Source: an uncultured Ectothiorhodospiraceae bacterium
GTDB taxonomy: Bacteria > Pseudomonadota > Gammaproteobacteria > Nevskiales > Oceanococcaceae
NCBI GenBank assembly: GCA_937141935.1
Contig: CAKZQS010000032.1
Location: forward strand, 1 to 58,568
Length of the DNA stretch: 58,568 nucleotides
Direction of reading: 5' to 3'
Every line of letters begins with the position of its first letter. Position 1 is the first letter of the stretch. The position numbers and the translations under genes are program-made. The notes under the pieces were generated by a model. It did no database searches, was not told where the DNA came from, and saw only the letters and a list, made by a program, of their open reading frames with translations. Shown one piece after another: positions 1 to 7,061 of this stretch.

Positions 1-1
1 G

Positions 2-160
2 TTTCTGGACCGCGTCGCCACCCACATCCTGGCATTCGAGGACTCCGGCGAAATCGTCTACCAGGAAGGCAACTACCGCGAGTACGAGGACGACTTCCGC
101 AAGCGCACCGGCTCCGAGCCCGGCGTGAACCGCAAGGCGCGGCACAAGAAGCTGGCCTGA
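2..160 (+). CDS. ettA: C-terminal end of ABC-F ATPase (EttA-like), partial
   Basis: Only the last 52 residues lie in the window; the gene begins upstream. The fragment opens FLDRVATHILAFEDSGEIVY and continues with EGNYREYEDDFRKR, the signature that follows the second ABC cassette in EttA/ABC-F translation factors (the E. coli protein has FLDRIATHILAFEG and EGNYQDYE at the same place). EttA binds the ribosomal E site and gates entry into elongation according to ATP/ADP level. The end is rich in basic residues (RKARHKKLA), as is usual in this family. Another ABC-F paralogue is possible because the ATPase domains are not visible. Confidence 0.8.
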   Translation, partial: FLDRVATHILAFEDSGEIVYQEGNYREYEDDFRKRTGSEPGVNRKARHKKLA

Positions 161-178
161 TCGGCAGGCCCTGGGCAG

Positions 179-208
179 GATGCCGGCCGTGTCGGCATCG
201 GGGGTTTT
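179..208 (+). terminator. Possible Rho-independent terminator of the ABC-F gene
   Basis: GATGCCG (179-185) pairs with CGGCATC (193-199) around a 7-nt loop, followed by five G and TTTT. The stem is good but the T-run is short and separated from the stem, so this is a moderate candidate. It starts 18 bases after the stop codon. Confidence 0.45.
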
Positions 209-632
209 CCCACGGCCAGGCCCGCCATCCGCGTCCGAAAGCCGAGCCACGACACCGTCGAAACCCCGCGCCGTCACGAGGCGTGTTCGGCGCCGAATCG
301 GGCGGCGGAACCGGGCGGCGGAACCGGGCGACTAATTCAGGCGGCGAATGAGTTTCGGGGCGCTCCCCCCAAAGGCGCTGAGACGCCCAAGGCTGAGCGC
401 GGGAAGTTCGCCGGGCCGCAGCGCCGGCGCCGCCTCGCCGGTTGCGGCGGTCGTGCGTGGCCGGACGGCACGCCCGGGATCCGGGCCGTGCGCGAGTACC
501 GCCGAGGGCCGAGGCATCGGCCCGATCCCCGGCGGCCGAGGGTCCGCAGAACCCGGGCCCGGGACAGATGGCAAACTGCTGCAATACGAAGCCGAATCAG
601 CAAACACCGGGCGCGTGCCGTCGGAGCCGTAC
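209..632. other. Long intergenic stretch with no supported gene
   Basis: About 420 bases between the ABC-F terminator and pxpA. Open frames cross it only because of the high GC content; their translations are Arg/Pro/Gly-rich and match no family I recognise. A 13-bp unit GGGCGGCGGAACC is present twice in tandem at 300-325, with five bases of a third copy. I see no convincing promoter, tRNA or terminator. The open frame that ends as pxpA could be extended back to 348, but that extension lacks family similarity. Confidence 0.5.
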
Positions 633-1355
633 ATGAGTCTTTGCGCGCATCCTCACATCGACCTCAACGCCGATCTCGGCGAAGGCTACGGCCGCTGGAC
701 CCTGGGCGACGACGAGGCGCTGCTGGACGTGGTCACCAGCGCCAACCTCGCCTGCGGGTTTCATGCCGGCGATCCGGTCATCATGCGCCGCACCTGCCGG
801 GCGGCCGAACGCCGCGGGGTGCGCATCGGCGCGCAGGTCTCCTACCGCGACCTGGCCGGCTTCGGCCGCCGCGAGATGGAGATCGAGCCCGATGAACTTT
901 CGGCCGAGGTGCTCTACCAGATCGGTGCATTGTCGGCATTCGGCGAGGTGGCCTACGTCAAGGCGCACGGAGCGCTCTACAACCGCTGCATGCGCGATCC
1001 GGTGCAGGCCGGCGCCGTGGTGGCCGCGGTGAAGGCCTGGCGCCAGCCGCTGCCCCTGCTCGGACTGCCGGATTCCGAGCTGCTGCGGCTGGCCTCGGAA
1101 CACGGCATCGTGGGCGTGCCCGAGGGGTACGCCGACCGCACTTACGACGACCACGGCCGGCTGCGGCCCCGCGGTGCGCCCGGAGCGGTCATCCACGACG
1201 CCGGGATGGCGGCCGACAGCGCGCTGCGACTGGCCCGCAGCGGCCGGGTCCGGACCCTGTGCGTGCACGGTGACACGCCTGGCGCGGTGGCCCTGGCGCG
1301 GCAGGTCCGCACCCGCCTGGTGGCCGAGGGTCTGCGCCTGCAGGCATTTGCCTGA
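633..1355 (+). CDS. pxpA: 5-oxoprolinase subunit A (LamB/YcsF family)
   Basis: A 240-residue protein of the LamB/YcsF family, subunit A of the ATP-dependent 5-oxoprolinase PxpABC that opens 5-oxoproline to glutamate in the cytoplasm. The family signature is at the N-terminus: IDLNADLGEGYGRW, then SANLACGFHAGDP, then RIGAQVSYRDLAGFGRR; VKAHGALYN and CVHGDTPGA follow. The start at 633 is chosen because GGAG lies six bases upstream and the family begins close to this residue; the open frame further upstream has no homology. It should be followed by pxpB and pxpC, but only the first ~45 codons of pxpB are present before an abrupt break. To my eye its text resembles the actinobacterial-type branch of the family, which would fit foreign origin; that is an impression, not a measurement. 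Confidence 0.9.
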   Translation: MSLCAHPHIDLNADLGEGYGRWTLGDDEALLDVVTSANLACGFHAGDPVIMRRTCRAAERRGVRIGAQVSYRDLAGFGRREMEIEPDELSAEVLYQIGALSAFGEVAYVKAHGALYNRCMRDPVQAGAVVAAVKAWRQPLPLLGLPDSELLRLASEHGIVGVPEGYADRTYDDHGRLRPRGAPGAVIHDAGMAADSALRLARSGRVRTLCVHGDTPGAVALARQVRTRLVAEGLRLQAFA

Positions 1356-3720
1356 GCCGGTCGCGGACATGAAATGACATGACATGACCCGGCCCGCCCC
1401 GCACATGAACTGCCTGGCCGCTGGCCGCCAGGGACTGCTGGTGGAGCTGCGCGATTCCGCGGACGTGATGCGCCTGTATTCCGAACTGTTGCGCCGACGC
1501 CCGGCCGGCGTCGTCGACATAGCGCAGCCAGGACACGCTGGCCTGCTTGCCGTTGCCGGGCGCGCGGTAGTCGCAGACCCCGTCGGCGAACAGGGTCTCA
1601 AGCTGGGTCCATTGCGCCTCGGTGAAGGGCAACGGGCCGTAGTCGGCATTGCGGTCCAGCGGCTTCATCTGGCACTCGAAGTTGTCGGCCGTGCGCGTGT
1701 CGCCGGCCACGGTGCGCGGCGTGCCATAGGCATATAGCGGCCGCAGCAGGTCGATGCAGACCTCGCCCAGCAGCGGCTCGCCACCGATCAGCGCGCAGCT
1801 GTCCTGCACGTCGCCGGGGCGGTTGCGTGAGATCTTGTCGGCCAGCGGCAGCGCGCTGCCATCGGCCTCGACGTTGGCCAGCCAGGCGTCCATGGCGTCC
1901 AGGCCGCGGTAGACATAGTTCAGGTCGCCCAGCAGCGGCACCGGGCCGCCCCACATCACATGGTTGCGGGCGCTGCCGTGCTCACGCTCGATGCGCCAGC
2001 GGATCCACCAGGCGTGCAGGGCGTCGTGCGCGATGCCGGGGTCGGGGCCGACGAAGGTCAGGATGGCCACGGTGTCGAGGTTGTTGGCCATGTTGATCAT
2101 GCCGCTGCGGTAGGCGTTGCGCAGCGCGATGGGGTCGGCCTGCGTGCGCGCGGCCTGCGGCTGGATGTCGACATCCAGGCCGCCGATCTTCTCGTTCAGG
2201 TCGATGAACATCGCCGGGGTGATCAGGCCCGCTTGCAGCGCCTGCAGGCCGTACTGCACGCCGGTGTTGCCCAGCGGGATGCCGGTGAAGCCATAGCCCA
2301 CCTGCTGCTCGACCTCCGACCAGACCTCGGGGCTGCGCTGGCCGAGGATGTGCGGCATCCATTCCAGAATGCCGCAGCGCTGGCCGGTGGGGTTTGTCTC
2401 GGGGTCGTAGCTGTCGTCGCCGAAACAGTCGCCGGTGGTCTGCGTGGCGGCCTTGAACAGGCCCTCGTCGGCGACCACGGCATTGACGTGGCTGATGTGG
2501 CCCTCGACCGGCCCCCACAGTGCGGGGTTCCAGACCACGCCCGGCGCCCAGCGCGAGGGGTCTTCGAAGTACTTGCGCATCAGGTGCAAATCGGCGAACT
2601 GCAGGCCGGCCGACAGCGAGTCGGGGTAGGCGCACATCGTCAGCAGGCCCTGGTACAGGCCGGGGTAGGCGTTGGCGATGGTCAGCTGCGCAATCGAGCC
2701 GCCGGAGCAGCCGGTGCCGATGGTGTAGCGCAGCGGGCCGTATTGCTCGACGAAGCGCTCCTTGGCCATCATGATCGATTCGGCCGCCAGCGCCACGTCG
2801 CAGTTGTGGCCGGTATTGGCCAGCGCGGTGGACAGCACCGCATAGCCCTGGCCCAGCGCGTAGACATAGCTGGGCTCGACCAGCGGGATGTCGCCCAGCG
2901 TGCCGGAATAGTCATCCAGCGGCGCGCGGCCGGGCGTGTATTTGGCGCCGCAGTTGCCGCCGTGCGGCACCAGCAGCTTGCCGTTCCACTGGCTTTGCGG
3001 GGCCCAGGGCTGCCAATCCTCGTCGGGCCGGTACAGCGTCAGGATCTTGTATTCATCGCGGTCCTGGTAGCCGCGCTCCTGGCGCACGATGAAGGGCAGC
3101 GTCTCGCCGTTCTGCGTCGTGGTCGTGGCCACGTCCGTCGGCGGGTTGTCCGGGTCGTAGGGCAGCAGGCCGGCGCCCGGCTGAAAGGCCACATCCAGCG
3201 GCAGCGCGTCCAGCGGGCTGCTCGGGCGGTACAGATAGCTGTACTCGGCCGGCTGGTTGCAGGCCATGTCGGTGGCGCTGTCCTGGCAGCGCAGCCGCTT
3301 GATCTCCGGCCGCGAGAAGATCGGCCCCTCGTTGGGGTAGTTGCGCAGGCTGCGGCTGGCCTCGCCCGCACCCGGCTGCTGCGCCCGCAGCAGGTTGTCA
3401 CCGACCTGCAGGCCCTCGACGCGGCCGAGCACGCGGCCGTTCTCGCGCAGCGCGAAGGCGGCGCTGATGTCCTGGCCGTTCAGGCTGACGCGCAGGCCCT
3501 GTGCGTCCTCGACGCCGCGAATCTCCACCAGCGCGTCGCCGCCGCTGATCATGTCGGCGCGGTTGGACAGCACGGTGATGGCCAGCGGCTCGCCGGCATC
3601 GGCCCGCGGGTTGCTGAATGCGGCCTCGCGGCCCCCCTGGCCGCAGGCGGCCAGCAGCAGGCACAGCAGGGGGGCAAGCAGCGATGCGCGGGCACCGCCG
3701 GACAGGCGAATCGAAATCAT
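1189..3720 (-). CDS. DUF6351-family lipoprotein, tail fused to antisense pxpB/pxpA
   Basis: The first ~735 residues look like a complete DUF6351 protein, a family of secreted proteins of unknown function with an alpha/beta-hydrolase look. Residues 1-26 form a lipoprotein signal with lipobox LAAC (Cys26). Around residue 335 is TIGTGCSGGSIAQ, reminiscent of a serine-hydrolase nucleophile elbow, and there are several Cys pairs. The start at 3720 is preferred over 3744 because AGGAGA lies eight bases before it. The family-like part ends near WLRYVDDAGR (about 1501-1530); beyond this the frame runs without a stop through the reverse complement of pxpB and pxpA to 1189, giving ~105 Arg/Pro/Gly-rich residues that match nothing. 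The natural stop codon has apparently been lost. Substrate unknown; the esterase idea is inference. Confidence 0.75.
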   Translation of the reverse strand: MISIRLSGGARASLLAPLLCLLLAACGQGGREAAFSNPRADAGEPLAITVLSNRADMISGGDALVEIRGVEDAQGLRVSLNGQDISAAFALRENGRVLGRVEGLQVGDNLLRAQQPGAGEASRSLRNYPNEGPIFSRPEIKRLRCQDSATDMACNQPAEYSYLYRPSSPLDALPLDVAFQPGAGLLPYDPDNPPTDVATTTTQNGETLPFIVRQERGYQDRDEYKILTLYRPDEDWQPWAPQSQWNGKLLVPHGGNCGAKYTPGRAPLDDYSGTLGDIPLVEPSYVYALGQGYAVLSTALANTGHNCDVALAAESIMMAKERFVEQYGPLRYTIGTGCSGGSIAQLTIANAYPGLYQGLLTMCAYPDSLSAGLQFADLHLMRKYFEDPSRWAPGVVWNPALWGPVEGHISHVNAVVADEGLFKAATQTTGDCFGDDSYDPETNPTGQRCGILEWMPHILGQRSPEVWSEVEQQVGYGFTGIPLGNTGVQYGLQALQAGLITPAMFIDLNEKIGGLDVDIQPQAARTQADPIALRNAYRSGMINMANNLDTVAILTFVGPDPGIAHDALHAWWIRWRIEREHGSARNHVMWGGPVPLLGDLNYVYRGLDAMDAWLANVEADGSALPLADKISRNRPGDVQDSCALIGGEPLLGEVCIDLLRPLYAYGTPRTVAGDTRTADNFECQMKPLDRNADYGPLPFTEAQWTQLETLFADGVCDYRAPGNGKQASVSWLRYVDDAGRASAQQFGIQAHHVRGIAQLHQQSLAASGQAVHVRGGPGHVMSFHVRDRLRQMPAGADPRPPGGCGPAAPGPPRQACHRARTGSGPGRCGPVAARCRPPSRRRG
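1384..1518 (+). pseudogene. pxpB: Truncated start of pxpB (5-oxoprolinase subunit B)
   Basis: Directly after pxpA, a frame starting at 1384 (or at the ATG at 1405) reads CLAAGRQGLLVELRDSADVM, followed by RLYSELLRRRPAGVVDI. This matches the N-terminus of PxpB/KipI-type proteins, which read roughly GDRALLVEV, then VLALYRAL, PPPGVVD and a V-P segment. Similarity ends at GVVD (about 1518); the following bases are the reverse complement of the DUF6351 gene's coding sequence. The remaining ~160 residues of PxpB, and PxpC, are absent. Either the locus is broken by a rearrangement or the contig is joined wrongly here. Confidence 0.65.
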
Positions 3721-3737
3721 GGTCAGGCGTCTCCTGG

Positions 3738-3756
3738 GCCGCACATCCTGTGCGGC
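3738..3756 (-). repeat. Perfect hairpin in the 5' leader of the DUF6351 gene
   Basis: GCCGCACA and TGTGCGGC, 8 bp each, are separated by three bases. The hairpin ends 17 bases before the ATG and just upstream of the Shine-Dalgarno sequence, so in the mRNA it would sit next to the ribosome site. It could be an operator or an mRNA-stability hairpin; there is no T-run, so it is not a terminator. Confidence 0.5.
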
Positions 3757-3886
3757 AAACGGGTCCGATGCGCTGCGCCGCGTGCGTGGGCGGGCAGGGC
3801 GCCGCCATGGTCCGCCACTGCGGGCGGCGCTGTCGAGAGCCTGCTAGGGATTTACTACGCCGGCCGGGGCGTCCGCCGTGTGCCGC

Positions 3887-4825
3887 TCAGCCGCCGCGCA
3901 GCTGCACGTTTTCGATGGCCAGCGCCATCGATTCGCAATACAGCCGCATCAGCTCCTGGTCGCGCGGGTTCAGCGGCGCCTGGCCCTCGGCCCGCAGCAG
4001 GATGCTGGCCTGGTGGCTGGTGTCGGTGGTGACCAGATAGGCGCCGCTGCGCGTCCGGCTGATGCCGCTGTCGGGGCGCTCGCGCAGCGCCGCGCAGAAC
4101 TCCTCCGCCAGCTCGGGCGGCAGCGCCTCGCTGACGGTGCCGGCCTGCGGCACCTCCGGCGTGGCCGCAAGCACGCGCAAATCCTCGCAGTGCGTGCCCA
4201 TCGCCATCGTGCAGACGATGCGGTCAATGTTCAGCAGGGCGCCGAGTTGCTCGATGGCCGCGCCGGCCAGTGCCTGCACCGTGCTCATCGAGGACAGCTC
4301 GCGCGACAGCATGATGATGCGCGCCAGGGCCTCGCGGGCGCGCTGCAGCGCCGCCAGGTCGCGGTAGCTGCAGATCATCGTGTAGGCGGTGGAATACAGC
4401 CGCGTGGCGGTCAGCTCGGCCTTTTCCTTGTAGCCGTTGATGTCGTATTCGGTGATGACCCGGCGTTCGGGTGCCTGCCCCGGCTGGCCGGTACGCAGGA
4501 TGATGCGCATCAGCGCATCGCCATGCTCGCGGCGTATCCAGCGGGCCAGCTCCAGCCCGGCGTGTTCGGTCTCCATGACCACATCGAGCAGGCACATCGC
4601 GATATCCGGCTCGGCGCTGATCAGCGTGCGGGCCTCCGCGGCCGAATAGGCATTCAAAAAGCGCAGCGGGCGGCCATCGACCTCCAGGTCGGCCAGCGCG
4701 TGCTTGGTCACGGTATGGATGCCGGCCTCGTCGTCCACCACCAGCACGGTCCAGGGCGAGGCTGCGCTGCGCCGCGCGGCGGAGCCGGGCTCCTCGGCGG
4801 CAAATTCCATCAGCTCGTCGCTCAT
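3887..4825 (-). CDS. Response regulator with DUF3369 output domain
   Basis: 312 residues. Residues ~27-150 are a receiver domain: acidic pair Asp31/Asp32 in VLVVDDEAG, phospho-acceptor Asp81 in CLLDVVME, Thr112 in ILRTGQ and Lys133 in NGYKEKAEL. Residues ~155-310 are DUF3369, a sensor-like GAF-related domain found after receivers; there is no DNA-binding, GGDEF or EAL output. The start at 4825 overlaps the kinase stop as ATGA, so the pair is translationally coupled. It is the last gene of the operon that begins with the TonB receptor at 9142 and is the obvious partner of the kinase. How it passes the signal on is unknown; it may act by protein contact, with the nearby SpoIIE phosphatase as a candidate partner (inference). 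Confidence 0.9.
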   Translation of the reverse strand: MSDELMEFAAEEPGSAARRSAASPWTVLVVDDEAGIHTVTKHALADLEVDGRPLRFLNAYSAAEARTLISAEPDIAMCLLDVVMETEHAGLELARWIRREHGDALMRIILRTGQPGQAPERRVITEYDINGYKEKAELTATRLYSTAYTMICSYRDLAALQRAREALARIIMLSRELSSMSTVQALAGAAIEQLGALLNIDRIVCTMAMGTHCEDLRVLAATPEVPQAGTVSEALPPELAEEFCAALRERPDSGISRTRSGAYLVTTDTSHQASILLRAEGQAPLNPRDQELMRLYCESMALAIENVQLRGG

Positions 4826-6474
4826 TGCTGGCCCTCGGCACGCGGGCCCGCGTCCGTGGCGGGTAGCGTGATGCAAAAGGTGGTTCCCTGGCCCGGCTGG
4901 CTGGTGACGCGGATGCGGCCGCCCAGCTTGTGGGTGACCAGATTGTAGACCAGGTGCAGCCCCAGCCCGCTGCCGCCGGCGCCGCGCCGCGTCGTGAAGA
5001 AGGGCTCGAAAATGCGCCGTCGCACGGCCGCCGACATGCCACGGCCGTTGTCGGATACCGTGATTTCCACCGCGCCGTCGGCCTCGCGCGCGAGGCCCAG
5101 GCGGATCTGCCCGGCGTCGCCCTCGGCGAAGGCATGGTGCTGCGCGTTGATGATCAGGTTGGTGACGACCTGCGCCAGCACGCCCGGGTAGGTGTGCAGC
5201 GTGATGCCCGCCGTCAGCTCGGTGCGCAGCTCCTGCGCGCTCTTTTTCATCTGCGGCTGCAGGCTGACAGCCACCTCATCGAGGTAGCGGCCCAGGTCGA
5301 CGTCCTGCAGCGCATCGGCGGTCTGGTCCACGGCCACGCGCTTGAAGCTCGCCACCAGCTCGGAGGCCCGCTGCAGGTGGCTGAGAATCACCGCGGCCAG
5401 CTCCCCGGCCGTGGCCAGCTTGTCCTCCAGCGTCGAGCGCTTGAGCTGCCCGGAGGCGATCAAGCCCTGCAGCGTCTCGACATCGTCCTTGAGCTGCGAG
5501 GCGGCGGTGACGCTGATGCCCACCGGGTTGTTGACCTCGTGGGCCACGCCAGCGACCAGCCCGCCCAGCGAGGCCATCTTCTCGGCCTCGATCAGCTGCT
5601 CCTGGGTGCGCTGCACCTCCTCCAGGGCGCTTTGGGCCTTTTGCTGCGCGGCCCGCAGGCTCTCGACGGCCTGGGCGCGCTCGATGATTTCGTCCTCGAG
5701 CCGGTGGTTGGTATACAGCAGCGCCTGCTCGCGGCTTTCGATCTGCTGCAGCATGGCATTGAAGTCCTCGACCAGCGCATGCACCTCGTCGCGCTGTGGC
5801 GGCTCCGCAGCGCGCAGCGTGAAGTCCTCGGATTCGGACACCTTGCGGGCCACCTGGGCCAGGTCGAGCATTGGCTGCACCGTGCGGCTCTGCAGCACGC
5901 GGGCCGCCCACAAGGCCAGCAACAAGCCCAGGCCCACCGCGGTCGCGCCGAGCAGCAGTCGCCAGCCCAGCACCCGCCACAGGTCGTCGAGCTGGCGGCC
6001 CAGCAACAGCGTGCCCACCGTCTGCTGGCCGACGACGACCGGGGTCACCGCGGTCCACTGGGCCCAGCGCTTGTCGACCCGCGTGGGCCCGCGGCTGGCG
6101 GTCGTTTCCGGCGGGCAAGGAGGGGCGGTGGGGCGGGCGAAGTCGGCCAGTAGCTCGGTGCGACCCTGCTCGTGCAGGTACAGGCAGGCCCGTTCGATCT
6201 GCGGCAGCAGGGCGAGATTGGTCAGCGTGTCGCGCGCCACATAGGGGTCGCGAAACGCGACAGCCGCGCTGACGCTGGCAGCGGTCAGCTGGGCCAGGCT
6301 CTGCAGCTGCTGCGATAGTTCGCGTCGGGCGCTCAGCGCATCGAAGCTCAGCAGCAACACGGTGATAGCCGACAGGCCCAGCACCGCGTACAGGATCAGC
6401 AGCTGGCGCAGCCGCGCGGCCACCGACTGCCGCGGCGCGGGCGCCCCGGCAGGCACCGCTGCCGGCGGGCTCAT
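4822..6474 (-). CDS. Membrane sensor histidine kinase (HAMP, HisKA, HATPase)
   Basis: 550 residues. A transmembrane segment at about 25-45, a periplasmic region of ~120 residues resembling CHASE8-type domains, a second membrane segment near 170-190, HAMP at ~195-250, a coiled coil, then the H-box VAGVAHEVNNPVG with His312. The ATPase domain shows the N box NLIINAQHHAF, G1 VSDNGRGM and G2 GGSGLGLHLV, so it should be active. HEVNNP is the variant typical of the HPK4-like kinases. It overlaps YfiR at its start (ATGA, 6471-6474) and the receiver-DUF3369 gene at its end. The periplasmic region is the natural place to read the state of the YfiR-like protein, much as YfiR controls YfiN in Pseudomonas; this is inference from gene order. 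Confidence 0.92.
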   Translation of the reverse strand: MSPPAAVPAGAPAPRQSVAARLRQLLILYAVLGLSAITVLLLSFDALSARRELSQQLQSLAQLTAASVSAAVAFRDPYVARDTLTNLALLPQIERACLYLHEQGRTELLADFARPTAPPCPPETTASRGPTRVDKRWAQWTAVTPVVVGQQTVGTLLLGRQLDDLWRVLGWRLLLGATAVGLGLLLALWAARVLQSRTVQPMLDLAQVARKVSESEDFTLRAAEPPQRDEVHALVEDFNAMLQQIESREQALLYTNHRLEDEIIERAQAVESLRAAQQKAQSALEEVQRTQEQLIEAEKMASLGGLVAGVAHEVNNPVGISVTAASQLKDDVETLQGLIASGQLKRSTLEDKLATAGELAAVILSHLQRASELVASFKRVAVDQTADALQDVDLGRYLDEVAVSLQPQMKKSAQELRTELTAGITLHTYPGVLAQVVTNLIINAQHHAFAEGDAGQIRLGLAREADGAVEITVSDNGRGMSAAVRRRIFEPFFTTRRGAGGSGLGLHLVYNLVTHKLGGRIRVTSQPGQGTTFCITLPATDAGPRAEGQQ

Positions 6475-7061
6475 CGCCGCACCTCCGCAGCCACGCCGAG
6501 CAGGCGCGCGTCCACATCCAGCCCCTGCGCCCGCACCGCGGGCAGGTTGACGACGAAGCGAATCCGGTCGGCGCGTTCGACAAAGCCGATCATGCCGCCG
6601 TCGGCCGTGAAGTCAGACCCCTCGCCGACGGTCAGCGCGCCCACCAGCGGGATCATGCGCCCGGCCTGCAGGTAGACCAGGTCGCAGTCGGCATCGACCG
6701 GCACCACATCGGCCGGAAATTCGCGCACATCCACCACCCGGCCTTGGACGCGCTGGCCCTGCAGAGCGCCGCTGGCGTGGCCGCGGAAGGCGACATCGGC
6801 GACCAGGCAGGCCCGCAGCGCGCGGCTCGCGTCGGCCGCCGGCCAGCGGGTGAACTTGGCGAAATTCAGCAGGTAGGCGGTACGGATGCGGCTGGCCGCG
6901 TCGGTGTCCGCGGCCGACGCCGGGGCCGGCAGCGCCAGCGCCGCGGTACAGGCGAGCAGGCCGCAAATCGATGCGCGCCGCAGTCCCGTGCCTCGGCTCC
7001 GCCGTGTCGCCGCTAGTGGCGGCCGGCCGGCCGCGGCGAGCGGCGCGCTCACCATTGCCAC
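6471..7061 (-). CDS. YfiR-family (DUF4154) periplasmic protein
   Basis: 196 residues with an Arg-rich N-terminal signal region and a hydrophobic core ending in PAPASA near residue 50, so exported to the periplasm. The mature part begins AASRIRTAYLLNFAKFTRWP, the hallmark of the YfiR/DUF4154 fold (KAAFLYNFAKFVEWP in relatives), and has the usual end (RIRFVVNLPAVRAQGLDVDA, then LLGVAAEV). In Pseudomonas YfiR inhibits the diguanylate cyclase YfiN; here the downstream partner is a histidine kinase instead. The start overlaps the end of the TonB receptor gene by 13 bases; an alternative ATG two codons in (7055) would shorten this overlap. Confidence 0.88.
   Translation of the reverse strand: MAMVSAPLAAAGRPPLAATRRSRGTGLRRASICGLLACTAALALPAPASAADTDAASRIRTAYLLNFAKFTRWPAADASRALRACLVADVAFRGHASGALQGQRVQGRVVDVREFPADVVPVDADCDLVYLQAGRMIPLVGALTVGEGSDFTADGGMIGFVERADRIRFVVNLPAVRAQGLDVDARLLGVAAEVRR

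Noticed and set aside
300-330. 13-bp tandem duplication as a mobile-element scar
   Set aside because: Only two copies plus a fragment, in GC-rich low-complexity DNA; no transposase or long inverted repeats nearby.
1960-4032. Very long open frame on the plus strand over the DUF6351 gene
   Set aside because: It is the antisense shadow of the lipoprotein gene; His/Arg/Ala/Gly-rich with no family match. Similar long frames at 23682-26936 (+) and 31008-34031 (-) shadow gltB and the SH3b receptor.
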